A stretch of 21,701 nucleotides of DNA. Source: JAPUIN01 sp041580375. GTDB taxonomy: Bacteria > Acidobacteriota > Polarisedimenticolia > Gp22-AA2. The translations under genes and the position numbers were made by a program. Numbering within the stretch: position 1 is the stretch's first letter; every line of letters starts with the position of its first letter. Below are positions 13,949 to 21,055 of the stretch, one piece after another. The notes below the pieces were generated by a model. The model had not been told where the DNA came from, ran no database searches, and worked only from the letters and a program-made list of their open reading frames with translations. Location: assembly GCA_041580375.1 (NCBI GenBank), contig JBFGDZ010000041.1, positions 1 to 21,701 of the forward strand. Reading direction: 5' to 3'.

Positions 13949-15328
13949 ATGAGATCGTCTCTGAGATTCATCACCGGCGCGATCCTCGCGGGAGCCTCTC
14001 TCGTGGCTCCGGCGCGGGCGCAGCAGGAGGATCCCGATCCCGGTCGCGCCGCGGCCGGTGATGAGATCGCCGTTCTGCGCCGCGAGGTCGCTTCGTTGCG
14101 CGAACTGGTCCGGCGCCTCGAAGGGCAGATCGCGTCGCTCGTCGATGCGAGGGCGCGCGAGGAGGAGGCGGCCGCGCCCCATTCCGCTGTCCCGCCGACG
14201 GCTCCACCGCGGCCGACCCCCGTCATCCCGGGCGCGTCGGGGATCACGCGCACGCCGAGCCTGATGAACCCCGCCTTGAGCGCCGTGTTCGAGGTGACGG
14301 GCACGACCTCGCTCGACGGCGAGCGCGAGGGGAACGGATTCGATCTCAGCGAGGCGGAGGTCGCCCTTCAGGCCGTCGTCGATCCGTTCACGCGCGTCGA
14401 TCTGTTCCTCGCCTTTCCGGCCGACGAGTCTCCGGAGGTCGAGGAGGGGTACATCAGCACTCTCGATCTTCCCGGGCCGCTGCAGCTCAAGGGAGGGAGG
14501 TTCAAGAGCTCCTTCGGAAAGTGGAATCGCCTGCACTCGCACGCCTATTTCACCGCCGATCTCCCGAATGCGCTCGAGTCTTACTTCGGCGAGGAAAGCC
14601 TCACTCACGACGGGCTCTCTCTGAGCGTGCTGATCCCCAACGCCCGGGATCTCTACCTCGAATCGATCACCGAGATCGGAAGCGCGACCTCCGGACCGGC
14701 GTTCAACAGCGCCGACCGCGACCTGACGTACCTGCAGCATCTGAAGGCCTTCTTCGACACGACGCCCCACAGCACCCTGGAGGTCGGCGCGACCGGCGCC
14801 TGGGGGCGCACGGGCGCCACCGAGTCGCTTCTGGAGGCCATCGAAGCCACGCCCATGTTCACGGGACCCGCTCCCCGCGAGAATCTGAAGACGAACGTCG
14901 CCGGCCTCAACGTCACCTATAAATGGCGGCCCGTGGGTTCCAGCGTCTACCGCTCCTTCCTGTGGCAGACGGAGCTGCTGCGCAGCCGCAGGGAGGTGCA
15001 GTTTCTGATCGACCCGGCCACGCTCGGCTTCGAGACCGTCCGGAGCCTGGGCGGCTACAGCTACCTGGAGTGGCAGTTCGCCCGCCGATGGCGCGCGGGC
15101 GCCCGCTACGACCGGCTGGAGTTCCCGGACGCCGACGGCGAGCGCGAATGGGCCGCATCCACCCTGGTTCGCTTCAAGCCCTCGGAGTTCCAGGAGATCC
15201 GCTTCCAGGTGAAGCACACGCGCCGCAATCCGGCGGCGTCCCTCCGGTTCGGCGGCGAGTCCGACGACACCGGAATCTTCCTCGAGTGGATCCCGATCTT
15301 CGGGGCTCACGGCGCGGACGAATACTGA
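13949..15328 (+). CDS. Outer-membrane barrel protein, possibly a metal-regulated porin
   Basis: The 459-residue product has a signal peptide with a cut after APARA (residue 24), a coiled coil (about 38-70, DEIAVLRREVASLRELVRRL), a Pro-rich linker (77-95), then a long stretch of alternating hydrophobic/polar strands rich in aromatic residues that ends in Tyr, as in outer-membrane barrels. The coiled coil before a barrel resembles porins that trimerise through an N-terminal coil. Its place directly upstream of znuA-znuB fits the zinc-regulated outer-membrane porins found beside Znu genes in other diderms, so passage of metal through the outer membrane is a reasonable inference. ATG 13949 has GGAG six bases upstream; an in-frame ATG at 13937 would only lengthen the signal peptide. 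Confidence 0.75.
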   Translation: MRSSLRFITGAILAGASLVAPARAQQEDPDPGRAAAGDEIAVLRREVASLRELVRRLEGQIASLVDARAREEEAAAPHSAVPPTAPPRPTPVIPGASGITRTPSLMNPALSAVFEVTGTTSLDGEREGNGFDLSEAEVALQAVVDPFTRVDLFLAFPADESPEVEEGYISTLDLPGPLQLKGGRFKSSFGKWNRLHSHAYFTADLPNALESYFGEESLTHDGLSLSVLIPNARDLYLESITEIGSATSGPAFNSADRDLTYLQHLKAFFDTTPHSTLEVGATGAWGRTGATESLLEAIEATPMFTGPAPRENLKTNVAGLNVTYKWRPVGSSVYRSFLWQTELLRSRREVQFLIDPATLGFETVRSLGGYSYLEWQFARRWRAGARYDRLEFPDADGEREWAASTLVRFKPSEFQEIRFQVKHTRRNPAASLRFGGESDDTGIFLEWIPIFGAHGADEY

Positions 15329-15343
15329 GGGGGACGAGCCACC

Positions 15344-16417
15344 ATGTCGAACCGACTGATCGCCTGCATACTCGCGCTCTCGCTGCCCGCGCCGATCGCC
15401 GGGCCGTCCCACGCGCGCGCCGGCGACGATCCCGTCCGCGTCGTGGCCACGCTCCCCAATCTGGGATCGATCGCCGCGGAGATCGCGGGCGAAAGAATCG
15501 AACTCACCACGATCGCCTCGCCGTCCCAGGACGCCCACTTCGTGGATCCGAAGCCGAGCTACATCGTCAGGCTCCGCCGCGCCGATCTGCTTCTCGTCAA
15601 CGGCCTCGATCTCGAGGTCGGCTGGGTCCCGCTGCTCGCCCAGGGCGCCCGCACGAACCGCTTCCTGCCGGGAGGGTCCGGGTACGTCGACTGCTCCGGG
15701 GGCATCAACGTGCTGGAGATCCCGGCCGTGCTGACCCGCGCGGAAGGGGACATCCACCCCTACGGGAATCCCCACTATCTGACCGATCCCCTCAACGCGG
15801 AGATCGTTGCGGGGACGATCGCGCGCGCGCTGGCGCGCATCGACCCGGGGTCCGCCGAACAATACGAAAGAGGGCGGCACCGTTTCGTGGCCCGTCTTCA
15901 CGAGGCGATGTTCGGCCGGGCTCTGATCGATCTCGTCGGGGGCCCCAAGCTCGCCCGCGAGGCGGCGCACGGGACCCTGGACGAATTCCTCGACACCACG
16001 GCGATCGGCGGGGCCCCCCTGCGGGCGAGGCTGGGCGGGTGGCTCGGCCGCATGAGGGAGGTCCGCGGCGCCGCGGTCGTCACCTATCATAAGGACCTGT
16101 CGTACTTCGCCAACCGGTTCGGGATCCGGGTGATCGACTACGTGGAGCCGAAGCCGGGGATTCAGCCCTCGTCCAGGCACCTGGAGGAGCTGGCGGCGCG
16201 GCTCGAGCGGGGCGAGGCTCGCGTGATCCTCACCCGCCAGTACGTCGAGCACCGCTCGACCGACTATCTGGCGCAGCGAACGGGGGCGACGGTCGTCACG
16301 CTTCCCCTCGAGGTCGGGGGCCACCGGGACGCGAACGACTACATCGGCCTGTACGACCTCGTGATCGACCGGATCCACTCCGCTCTGACGACGCCGGGCG
16401 CCGCGAAGGACGGGTAA
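15344..16417 (+). CDS. znuA: ZnuA-type periplasmic metal-binding protein of an ABC importer
   Basis: This cluster A-I binding protein captures Zn2+ (or Mn2+) in the periplasm for a ZnuB-type permease. The 357-residue product has a signal peptide (cut near HARA, about residue 26), then VVATLPNLGSIAAEIAG, His65 in DAHFVDPKP, His144 in NPHYLTDP (with His138 just before) and His249 in TYHKDLSYFANRFGI: three histidines at the places where ZnuA proteins have ligands. It lacks the long His-rich loop of Enterobacterial ZnuA. The late segment (about 320-340) has DANDYIGLYD in place of the usual acidic ligand region. The gene starts 15 bases after the barrel gene, with GAGGGG upstream. Zinc is favoured over manganese by the His set. 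Confidence 0.88.
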   Translation: MSNRLIACILALSLPAPIAGPSHARAGDDPVRVVATLPNLGSIAAEIAGERIELTTIASPSQDAHFVDPKPSYIVRLRRADLLLVNGLDLEVGWVPLLAQGARTNRFLPGGSGYVDCSGGINVLEIPAVLTRAEGDIHPYGNPHYLTDPLNAEIVAGTIARALARIDPGSAEQYERGRHRFVARLHEAMFGRALIDLVGGPKLAREAAHGTLDEFLDTTAIGGAPLRARLGGWLGRMREVRGAAVVTYHKDLSYFANRFGIRVIDYVEPKPGIQPSSRHLEELAARLERGEARVILTRQYVEHRSTDYLAQRTGATVVTLPLEVGGHRDANDYIGLYDLVIDRIHSALTTPGAAKDG

Positions 16418-16422
16418 CCATC

Positions 16423-17898
16423 GTGCCGGAGCATCTCCAGGTTCTGTTCCTGCCGTTCCTCGCCTGCCTGATCCTGACCGGGATCCACGTCTACCTCGGC
16501 ATCCACGTCATCAGCCGCAAGGTGATCTTCGTGGACATCGCCCTCGCCCAGATCGCCGCGCTTGGGGCCACGGTCGCCTTCCTGCTCGGCCACGACCCGC
16601 GATCGGGGAGCACCTACTTTTTCTCCCTCGGGTTCGCCGTGCTCGCCGCGGTCGTGTTCGCCCTCACCCGGACACGGCGGGAGCGAGTCCCCCAGGAGGC
16701 GATCATCGGACTCACCTACGCGACCGCCACGGCCGCGGCCATTCTCCTCGCCGACATCGCGCCCCATGGATCGGAGCGCCTGCACGACCTGCTCGCCGGC
16801 AGCATCGTGTGGGTCACGCCCGGACAGATCCTCAAGATCGCCCTTCTCTACTCGGTGATCGGCATCTTCCACTTCGTCTATCGCAAGCGCTTCCTGCTGA
16901 TCTCCCTGCGACCCGAGGAAGCCTACGCGCAGGGGATCTCCGTTCGATTCTGGGATTTTCTCTTCTATCTGTCGTTCGGGATCGTGATCACGTCCTCGGT
17001 GCAGATCGCCGGCGTGCTCCTCGTCTTCTGTTACCTCGTGGCTCCGGCCGTCTTCGCCGTGACCTTCTTCGACGATCTGAAAAGACGCCTGATCACCGGC
17101 TGGCTCATGGCGACGGCGGTGAGCGCCGCGGGCCTCTTCTTCTCCTACGATCGTCCGTCCGGACCGACGATCATCATCGGCTTCGCCGCGGCGCTCACGC
17201 TGGGCGGGATCTTCCAGTCGATCGTGCGCGCGCCGCGGCGCTCCCGAGCCCTCGCGATCACGGCCGTCGCGGCCGCATTCGTCGGCGCATTCGCCTGGAT
17301 GCTTCAGCATGTCGGACGCCCGCCCCCGGACGGGACGGAGGTGCACGCGGAGGCCGTGGAGACCGACGACCCCGAGCATCCCGTCGGGGAGAGCCTGCGG
17401 GCGCTCCGGGCGGCGCTCAGGGACACGCATCCGAACGTGCGCGTGAGGGCGGTCGAGCGCCTGGCGGCGACCGGCGATCCCAGGATCCTGCCGGACGTCA
17501 TCGACTCGCTGCACGACCAGTCGGCCGCCGTCCGGGAGGCGGCGGCCGGCGCGCTGGGGCGGCTCGGGAACCGCTCCGCCGCGCCTTATCTCCGCCAGGC
17601 CCTCAGAAACCGCGACGAGGACGACTGGGTCCGCCTGAGGATGGCCCGCGCACTGGCCGATCTGGGCGAGGTGAAGGGACTGGAGATCCTTCTGGATCTG
17701 GCGCGGGCGGGATCCCCCAGCGTGATGAGGCTGGAGGCGATGGCCGCTCTCGCCCGCTACGCGGGCCTGCCGGACGCGCCCCCGTCCGATCCCGACGGCG
17801 AGGAAGCGTCACGGGTGCTTCGGGATCTGGAGTCCTGGCTGGGATCCAAGCGGGAGGAACTGCGATGGGATCCCGCCACGCGCACCTACCACCCCTGA
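16423..17898 (+). CDS. znuB: ZnuB-type metal ABC permease fused to C-terminal HEAT-like repeats
   Basis: Residues 1-270 form an ABC-3 family permease with eight or so membrane segments and typical motifs (DIALAQIAALG near 38-48, GLTYATATAAAILLAD, LLAGSIVWV, RPEEAYAQGI, QIAGVLLVFCYLVAPA). Normal members end near 270-300 residues. Here a further hydrophobic helix (276-296) and a short His/Asp/Glu-rich linker (303-320) lead to about four helical repeats of HEAT/PBS-lyase type (321-449, for example NVRVRAVERLAATGDPRI and SAAVREAAAGALGRLGN), for 491 residues in total. GTG 16423 follows the znuA stop by five bases. No ZnuC ATPase follows. If the core has eight helices, the extra helix would place the repeats in the periplasm; this is inference. 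Confidence 0.88.
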   Translation: MPEHLQVLFLPFLACLILTGIHVYLGIHVISRKVIFVDIALAQIAALGATVAFLLGHDPRSGSTYFFSLGFAVLAAVVFALTRTRRERVPQEAIIGLTYATATAAAILLADIAPHGSERLHDLLAGSIVWVTPGQILKIALLYSVIGIFHFVYRKRFLLISLRPEEAYAQGISVRFWDFLFYLSFGIVITSSVQIAGVLLVFCYLVAPAVFAVTFFDDLKRRLITGWLMATAVSAAGLFFSYDRPSGPTIIIGFAAALTLGGIFQSIVRAPRRSRALAITAVAAAFVGAFAWMLQHVGRPPPDGTEVHAEAVETDDPEHPVGESLRALRAALRDTHPNVRVRAVERLAATGDPRILPDVIDSLHDQSAAVREAAAGALGRLGNRSAAPYLRQALRNRDEDDWVRLRMARALADLGEVKGLEILLDLARAGSPSVMRLEAMAALARYAGLPDAPPSDPDGEEASRVLRDLESWLGSKREELRWDPATRTYHP

Positions 17899-17902
17899 GA
17901 TC

Positions 17903-19270
17903 TCAGCGCGGCGGCGACGCGGGGGAGGCGAGGTCCGGCGCCGCCCCCTCGAGGTGGGCGCGCAGCAGCCGGTACACGGCGGTGTTGTCCACGGTGCCGC
18001 GCACGTGCTCCGCGCCGCGGCCCCAGGCGTACAGGATCACGTCGGTGCCGGTATGGGCGGCGCTCGGAAGCCCGATTCCGGAGGGACGCCGGTCCTCCTC
18101 CTCGCGCACGGAGGCCGGCGGACGACCCTCGAGCCCCGGACCGGTGGCGAACGACAGGACGGGATAGGTCACGCCGCTCCACGTGTCCGTGTACGTTCCC
18201 CACACGCCGTCCCTCTCCTCCGGATATCCGTTGATGACCAGCCCGCCGGTCTCGTGATCGGCGGTCACCAGCACGAGCGTCGTCCCCGGCTCGAGCCGGT
18301 CCAGGGCGAGGCCGATCGCCTCGTCCATCGCCTTCATCTCCGCCATCGTCGCCCGGCCGCGGTTGGCGTGCCCGGCATGATCGATGCGTCCCCCCTCGAT
18401 GACGAGGAGGAAAGGCTCCTTCTCTCCGAGGAGACGATCGATCGCCCATCCGGTCATTTCGACGAGCGTCGGCGCCGGCCGGCCCCCGGGGATCCCCGCG
18501 GTGTCGTATTCGTACGGAAGGTCGTGCGGGGCGAACAGGCCCAGAACCGGCCGGTCGAGCGCCGTCACCGCGCGGAGCGCCGCCGCGTCCCCGGTGATCG
18601 TCCAGCCCCGCGCGCGCGCCGCCGCCTCGAGATCCTCCCCGTCGCTCTCCGCATCCTCCCAGCCGCCGCCAACGCGATCGCCCTCGCGCGGCGCGAACCC
18701 GGATCGTCCGCCCCCGAGAAGAAAGTCGAGAGGCGCCGCGATCGCCTGCCGCGCCAGATCCCGCTCGCGCTCCCGATCGTTGTGCACGGCGTAGAACGCG
18801 GCGGGCGTCGCGTGGGTTACGGTCGTCGTGGTGACGATGCCCACGCGGAGCCCGCGGCGCTTCGCCCACAGAGCGATCGACTCCAGCCGGTTCCCGTCAC
18901 GCTCCGCCCACCGCGCCGTTTCGTCCTGGCAGAGAACCCCGTTGACGGTCTTGCGGCCGCAGGCCATGGCGCTCGCGGCGGCCGCCGAGTCGGTGACCGG
19001 GCTGTCCGCCGCCCAGGTCCGCATCACGGCAGTGTGCGGCATCTCGTCCATCCTCAGGCGACCCCGCGTCCCGGCCAGCGTCAGCCGCGCGGCGGTGACG
19101 TAACCCGGCCCCATGCCGTCCCCGATGAACAGGACGGCGCTCGCCGCATCCCGGGACGGGGTACCCGCGCCCCCTCCCCGGACGCCGCAGGCGATTCCGG
19201 CCGCGGCACCGAGACAGGCCGCCGCGACGCCCAGCACGGCGCCCCGGGTCCAGCGCTGCCCGCGTGACAT
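17903..19270 (-). CDS. PhoA-family alkaline phosphatase, exported
   Basis: It hydrolyses phosphate monoesters in the periplasm using two Zn and one Mg. The 455-residue product has a signal peptide (about 1-28, with two Cys, so a lipoprotein is possible but the lipobox is poor), then VLFIGDGMG (metal Asp51), the nucleophile Ser95 in TDSAAAASAMACG, HATPAAFYAVH (153-163), EGGRIDHAGH (Glu292, Asp297, His301), TADHETGG (Asp338, His339) and His406 in HTGTDVILYAWG. All catalytic and metal residues of the family are visible. ATG 19270 gives the signal peptide at the N-terminus. The gene converges on znuB-HEAT with a four-base gap, leaving no room for separate terminators. Confidence 0.95.
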   Translation of the reverse strand: MSRGQRWTRGAVLGVAAACLGAAAGIACGVRGGGAGTPSRDAASAVLFIGDGMGPGYVTAARLTLAGTRGRLRMDEMPHTAVMRTWAADSPVTDSAAAASAMACGRKTVNGVLCQDETARWAERDGNRLESIALWAKRRGLRVGIVTTTTVTHATPAAFYAVHNDRERERDLARQAIAAPLDFLLGGGRSGFAPREGDRVGGGWEDAESDGEDLEAAARARGWTITGDAAALRAVTALDRPVLGLFAPHDLPYEYDTAGIPGGRPAPTLVEMTGWAIDRLLGEKEPFLLVIEGGRIDHAGHANRGRATMAEMKAMDEAIGLALDRLEPGTTLVLVTADHETGGLVINGYPEERDGVWGTYTDTWSGVTYPVLSFATGPGLEGRPPASVREEEDRRPSGIGLPSAAHTGTDVILYAWGRGAEHVRGTVDNTAVYRLLRAHLEGAAPDLASPASPPR

Positions 19271-19279
19271 GCCCGGGAG

Positions 19280-19285
19280 GTTATC
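19280..19285 (-). promoter_or_regulatory. -10 element for a probably leaderless phosphatase mRNA
   Basis: On the minus strand, GATAAC ends nine bases before ATG 19270, and the bases between (CTCCCGGGC) hold no Shine-Dalgarno sequence. The layout GTGATAA-x-CT...ATG matches that upstream of the CYTH gene at the same spacing. Confidence 0.45.
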
Positions 19286-19399
19286 ACGTCGGGGATCGGA
19301 CGTCCCCGGCGCCCCGCGCGTCCCCCGGCGCACCCGGGTCCGTGGTGGGCCGGTCACTTTTTCGTACTTCCCCCGCCTCCACCGGATCCGCGCGAAACC

Positions 19400-19417
19400 G
19401 AAGCCTATATTGGCTTC
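19400..19417 (+). promoter_or_regulatory. Inverted repeat around a TATATT box
   Basis: GAAGCC and GGCTTC are perfect six-base arms around TATATT (19406-19411), one of the few AT-rich spots in the gap 19271-19498. TATATT could be the -10 element of the exported TPR-protein gene (start 19499), with the arms forming an operator. No convincing -35 is visible. Confidence 0.35.
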
Positions 19418-19439
19418 CAGCGGAACGTAGGCGGCCATG

Positions 19440-19487
19440 CGAGGGCCGTCGCTGGCCGGGCCGCCCCGGTGCGGAGCGCGGCCCTCG
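19440..19487 (+). promoter_or_regulatory. Possible structured leader before the TPR-protein gene
   Basis: CGAGGGCCG (19440-19448) pairs perfectly with CGGCCCTCG (19479-19487), enclosing 30 bases. The second arm ends next to the GGGG that would serve as the ribosome site for ATG 19499, so the stem could affect translation. Chance pairing in GC-rich DNA is the alternative. Confidence 0.3.
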
Positions 19488-19498
19488 GGGATGGGATC

Positions 19499-21049
19499 AT
19501 GCGACTGGGAACCGGAATCCGCCGGGCGGCGATCGCCATCGTCCTGTGGGCGATCCCCTTCGCAGCCGTGCCGGCCGGACCCGATCTTCTCGTGAGCTAC
19601 AGCCTCGATGACCGGCAGGTCGCGCCGGGTCCCGACACGTTCTCCGTGTTCGAGAAGGCCCGCGGCCGTGTGGACCTTTCCTCCACGTTCCGGTTCAGCG
19701 GCTACCGCTCGGTGCGGATTCGCGACACCGCCGGGGACGGCGACTTTCCCGAGCTGCAGGGGCACTTTCCCCTGCGCCGGTCCGGCGATCTGTACGCGCA
19801 CTTCGCCTTCCTCACGACCGATCCGATGGAGGCGTTCAACGTCGCCCTGGCCGGGCCGCACTGGTTCTCCCTGAAACGCGACGGGATCGGTTTCTGGCTC
19901 GAGGCGAAGGACGGTCTCCTTTTTCATCATTCGAACAGAATCGCGAAACGACTCCTCCCGCTGCGTGCGTTCACGTGGTACGTCGTCGATCTGCGGTACA
20001 GCCTGGACGAAGGGTCCTACGGCCTCACCATCCACGAGGAGGGCGTCGACGAACCGATCGTCGCTCTCGAGAATCAGCGCAACGCCCCGGCCCTCCCGGG
20101 GTCGGCGGTGGACAAGCTCTCGTTCATCGGCGACCGCGGCGAGGACACCTCGAATGTCGTCTACTTCATCGACGACGTGGCGCTGTCCGCCGGCGCGCCG
20201 ATCGATCTCACCCCGCCGATGGATCGGGGCCGGCGGAAGACCTATATCGATGCCTGGCTCGAGTTCGAACGGATGATGCTCTCGCGGCCCGGCTGCCTCC
20301 CGGCCGTGGACCTGCGCGACCTGGGGATCGGCGAGCGCGAGGCGGCCGCCCTCAAGCAGGAGCACGCCTCGAGTCCCCTGGAAACGCTGACCAGGACGCC
20401 GGGGCTCCGCCTGGCGCGCGATCCCGCTCTCAACGAGGATTCCGCCCGGCTCCTGGAGGCGGCGGCCGCGTGGGGACGGGGGTGCGGCCACCTCGAGAAC
20501 GGCCGCCCGCGGCGCGCGCTCGGAGAGTTCGAGCGCGCCGCGCGCATGGCTCCCCGGGGGCGCATGTACCACCTGTCGATCGTGCAGGCCCTCGCGCTCC
20601 TGAAGCGCTGGAACGACGTGGACGCGCGTCTCGGAGCCCTGCGCGCCGACTGGGAAGCCGATCCCCGCTTTCCGGTCGCGATGGCCCTGATCGGCGTCGG
20701 ACGCGAGAGCACGGGGGACGCGGCGTCCCCCGAGCGGCAGTTCTTCGTCCTCCTCTGGAGGCGCGAGTATCGACCGGCGGAGACGCTCGCCCTGCGGATG
20801 GCCGATCGCCACGGGGAGACGACTCCGGAGGGGGCCAGATGGCTCGGACGCGCCGGGGAGACGGCGGATCTGCGCGGCGATCACGCGACCGCGCTGCGCC
20901 GTTACGAGCGCGCGCTGCGGACGCTTCGGGAGGATCCTCTGCTGTGGTCGCGCATGGCGGACATTCATTTCCGCCTGGGCGACGTGGCGACGGAGCGTCT
21001 CTGTCGCGAAAAGATCTTCGCCGGCCTCATGAACGGCCGCCCCGATTGA
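19499..21049 (+). CDS. Exported protein with beta-sandwich-like and TPR-like regions, function unknown
   Basis: I do not recognise a named family. The 516-residue product has a signal peptide (about 1-27, GIRRAAIAIVLWAIPFAAVPAG). The N-terminal half (about 30-235, LLVSYSLDD through VVYFIDDVALSAG) reads like a LamG/concanavalin-type beta-sandwich: sequential strands, an RFSGYRSVRI element and a final FIDDVAL strand typical of such folds. A linker (about 236-320) follows, then helical repeats (about 330-510) with TPR-like spacing, such as ENGRPRRALGEFERAARMAP and RGDHATALRRYERALRTLREDPLLWSRMADIHFRLGD. It probably acts in the periplasm or at the surface as a carbohydrate- or protein-binding scaffold; that is inference. 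ATG 19499 has GGGG eight bases upstream. It ends six bases from the convergent GGDEF gene. Confidence 0.75.
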   Translation: MRLGTGIRRAAIAIVLWAIPFAAVPAGPDLLVSYSLDDRQVAPGPDTFSVFEKARGRVDLSSTFRFSGYRSVRIRDTAGDGDFPELQGHFPLRRSGDLYAHFAFLTTDPMEAFNVALAGPHWFSLKRDGIGFWLEAKDGLLFHHSNRIAKRLLPLRAFTWYVVDLRYSLDEGSYGLTIHEEGVDEPIVALENQRNAPALPGSAVDKLSFIGDRGEDTSNVVYFIDDVALSAGAPIDLTPPMDRGRRKTYIDAWLEFERMMLSRPGCLPAVDLRDLGIGEREAAALKQEHASSPLETLTRTPGLRLARDPALNEDSARLLEAAAAWGRGCGHLENGRPRRALGEFERAARMAPRGRMYHLSIVQALALLKRWNDVDARLGALRADWEADPRFPVAMALIGVGRESTGDAASPERQFFVLLWRREYRPAETLALRMADRHGETTPEGARWLGRAGETADLRGDHATALRRYERALRTLREDPLLWSRMADIHFRLGDVATERLCREKIFAGLMNGRPD

Positions 21050-21055
21050 GACGGT

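Noticed and set aside
13685..16378. An 897-codon open frame on the minus strand
   Set aside because: It lies opposite the barrel protein and znuA genes, which have signal peptides, ribosome sites and family motifs. The antisense frame is Arg/Asp/Gly/Pro-rich with no recognisable domain, as expected for a shadow in GC-rich DNA.
19271..20968. Upstream extension of the phosphatase frame to a 1021-residue protein
   Set aside because: The phosphatase signal peptide starts at 19270. The extension runs antisense through the exported TPR gene and has low-complexity Arg/Pro composition.
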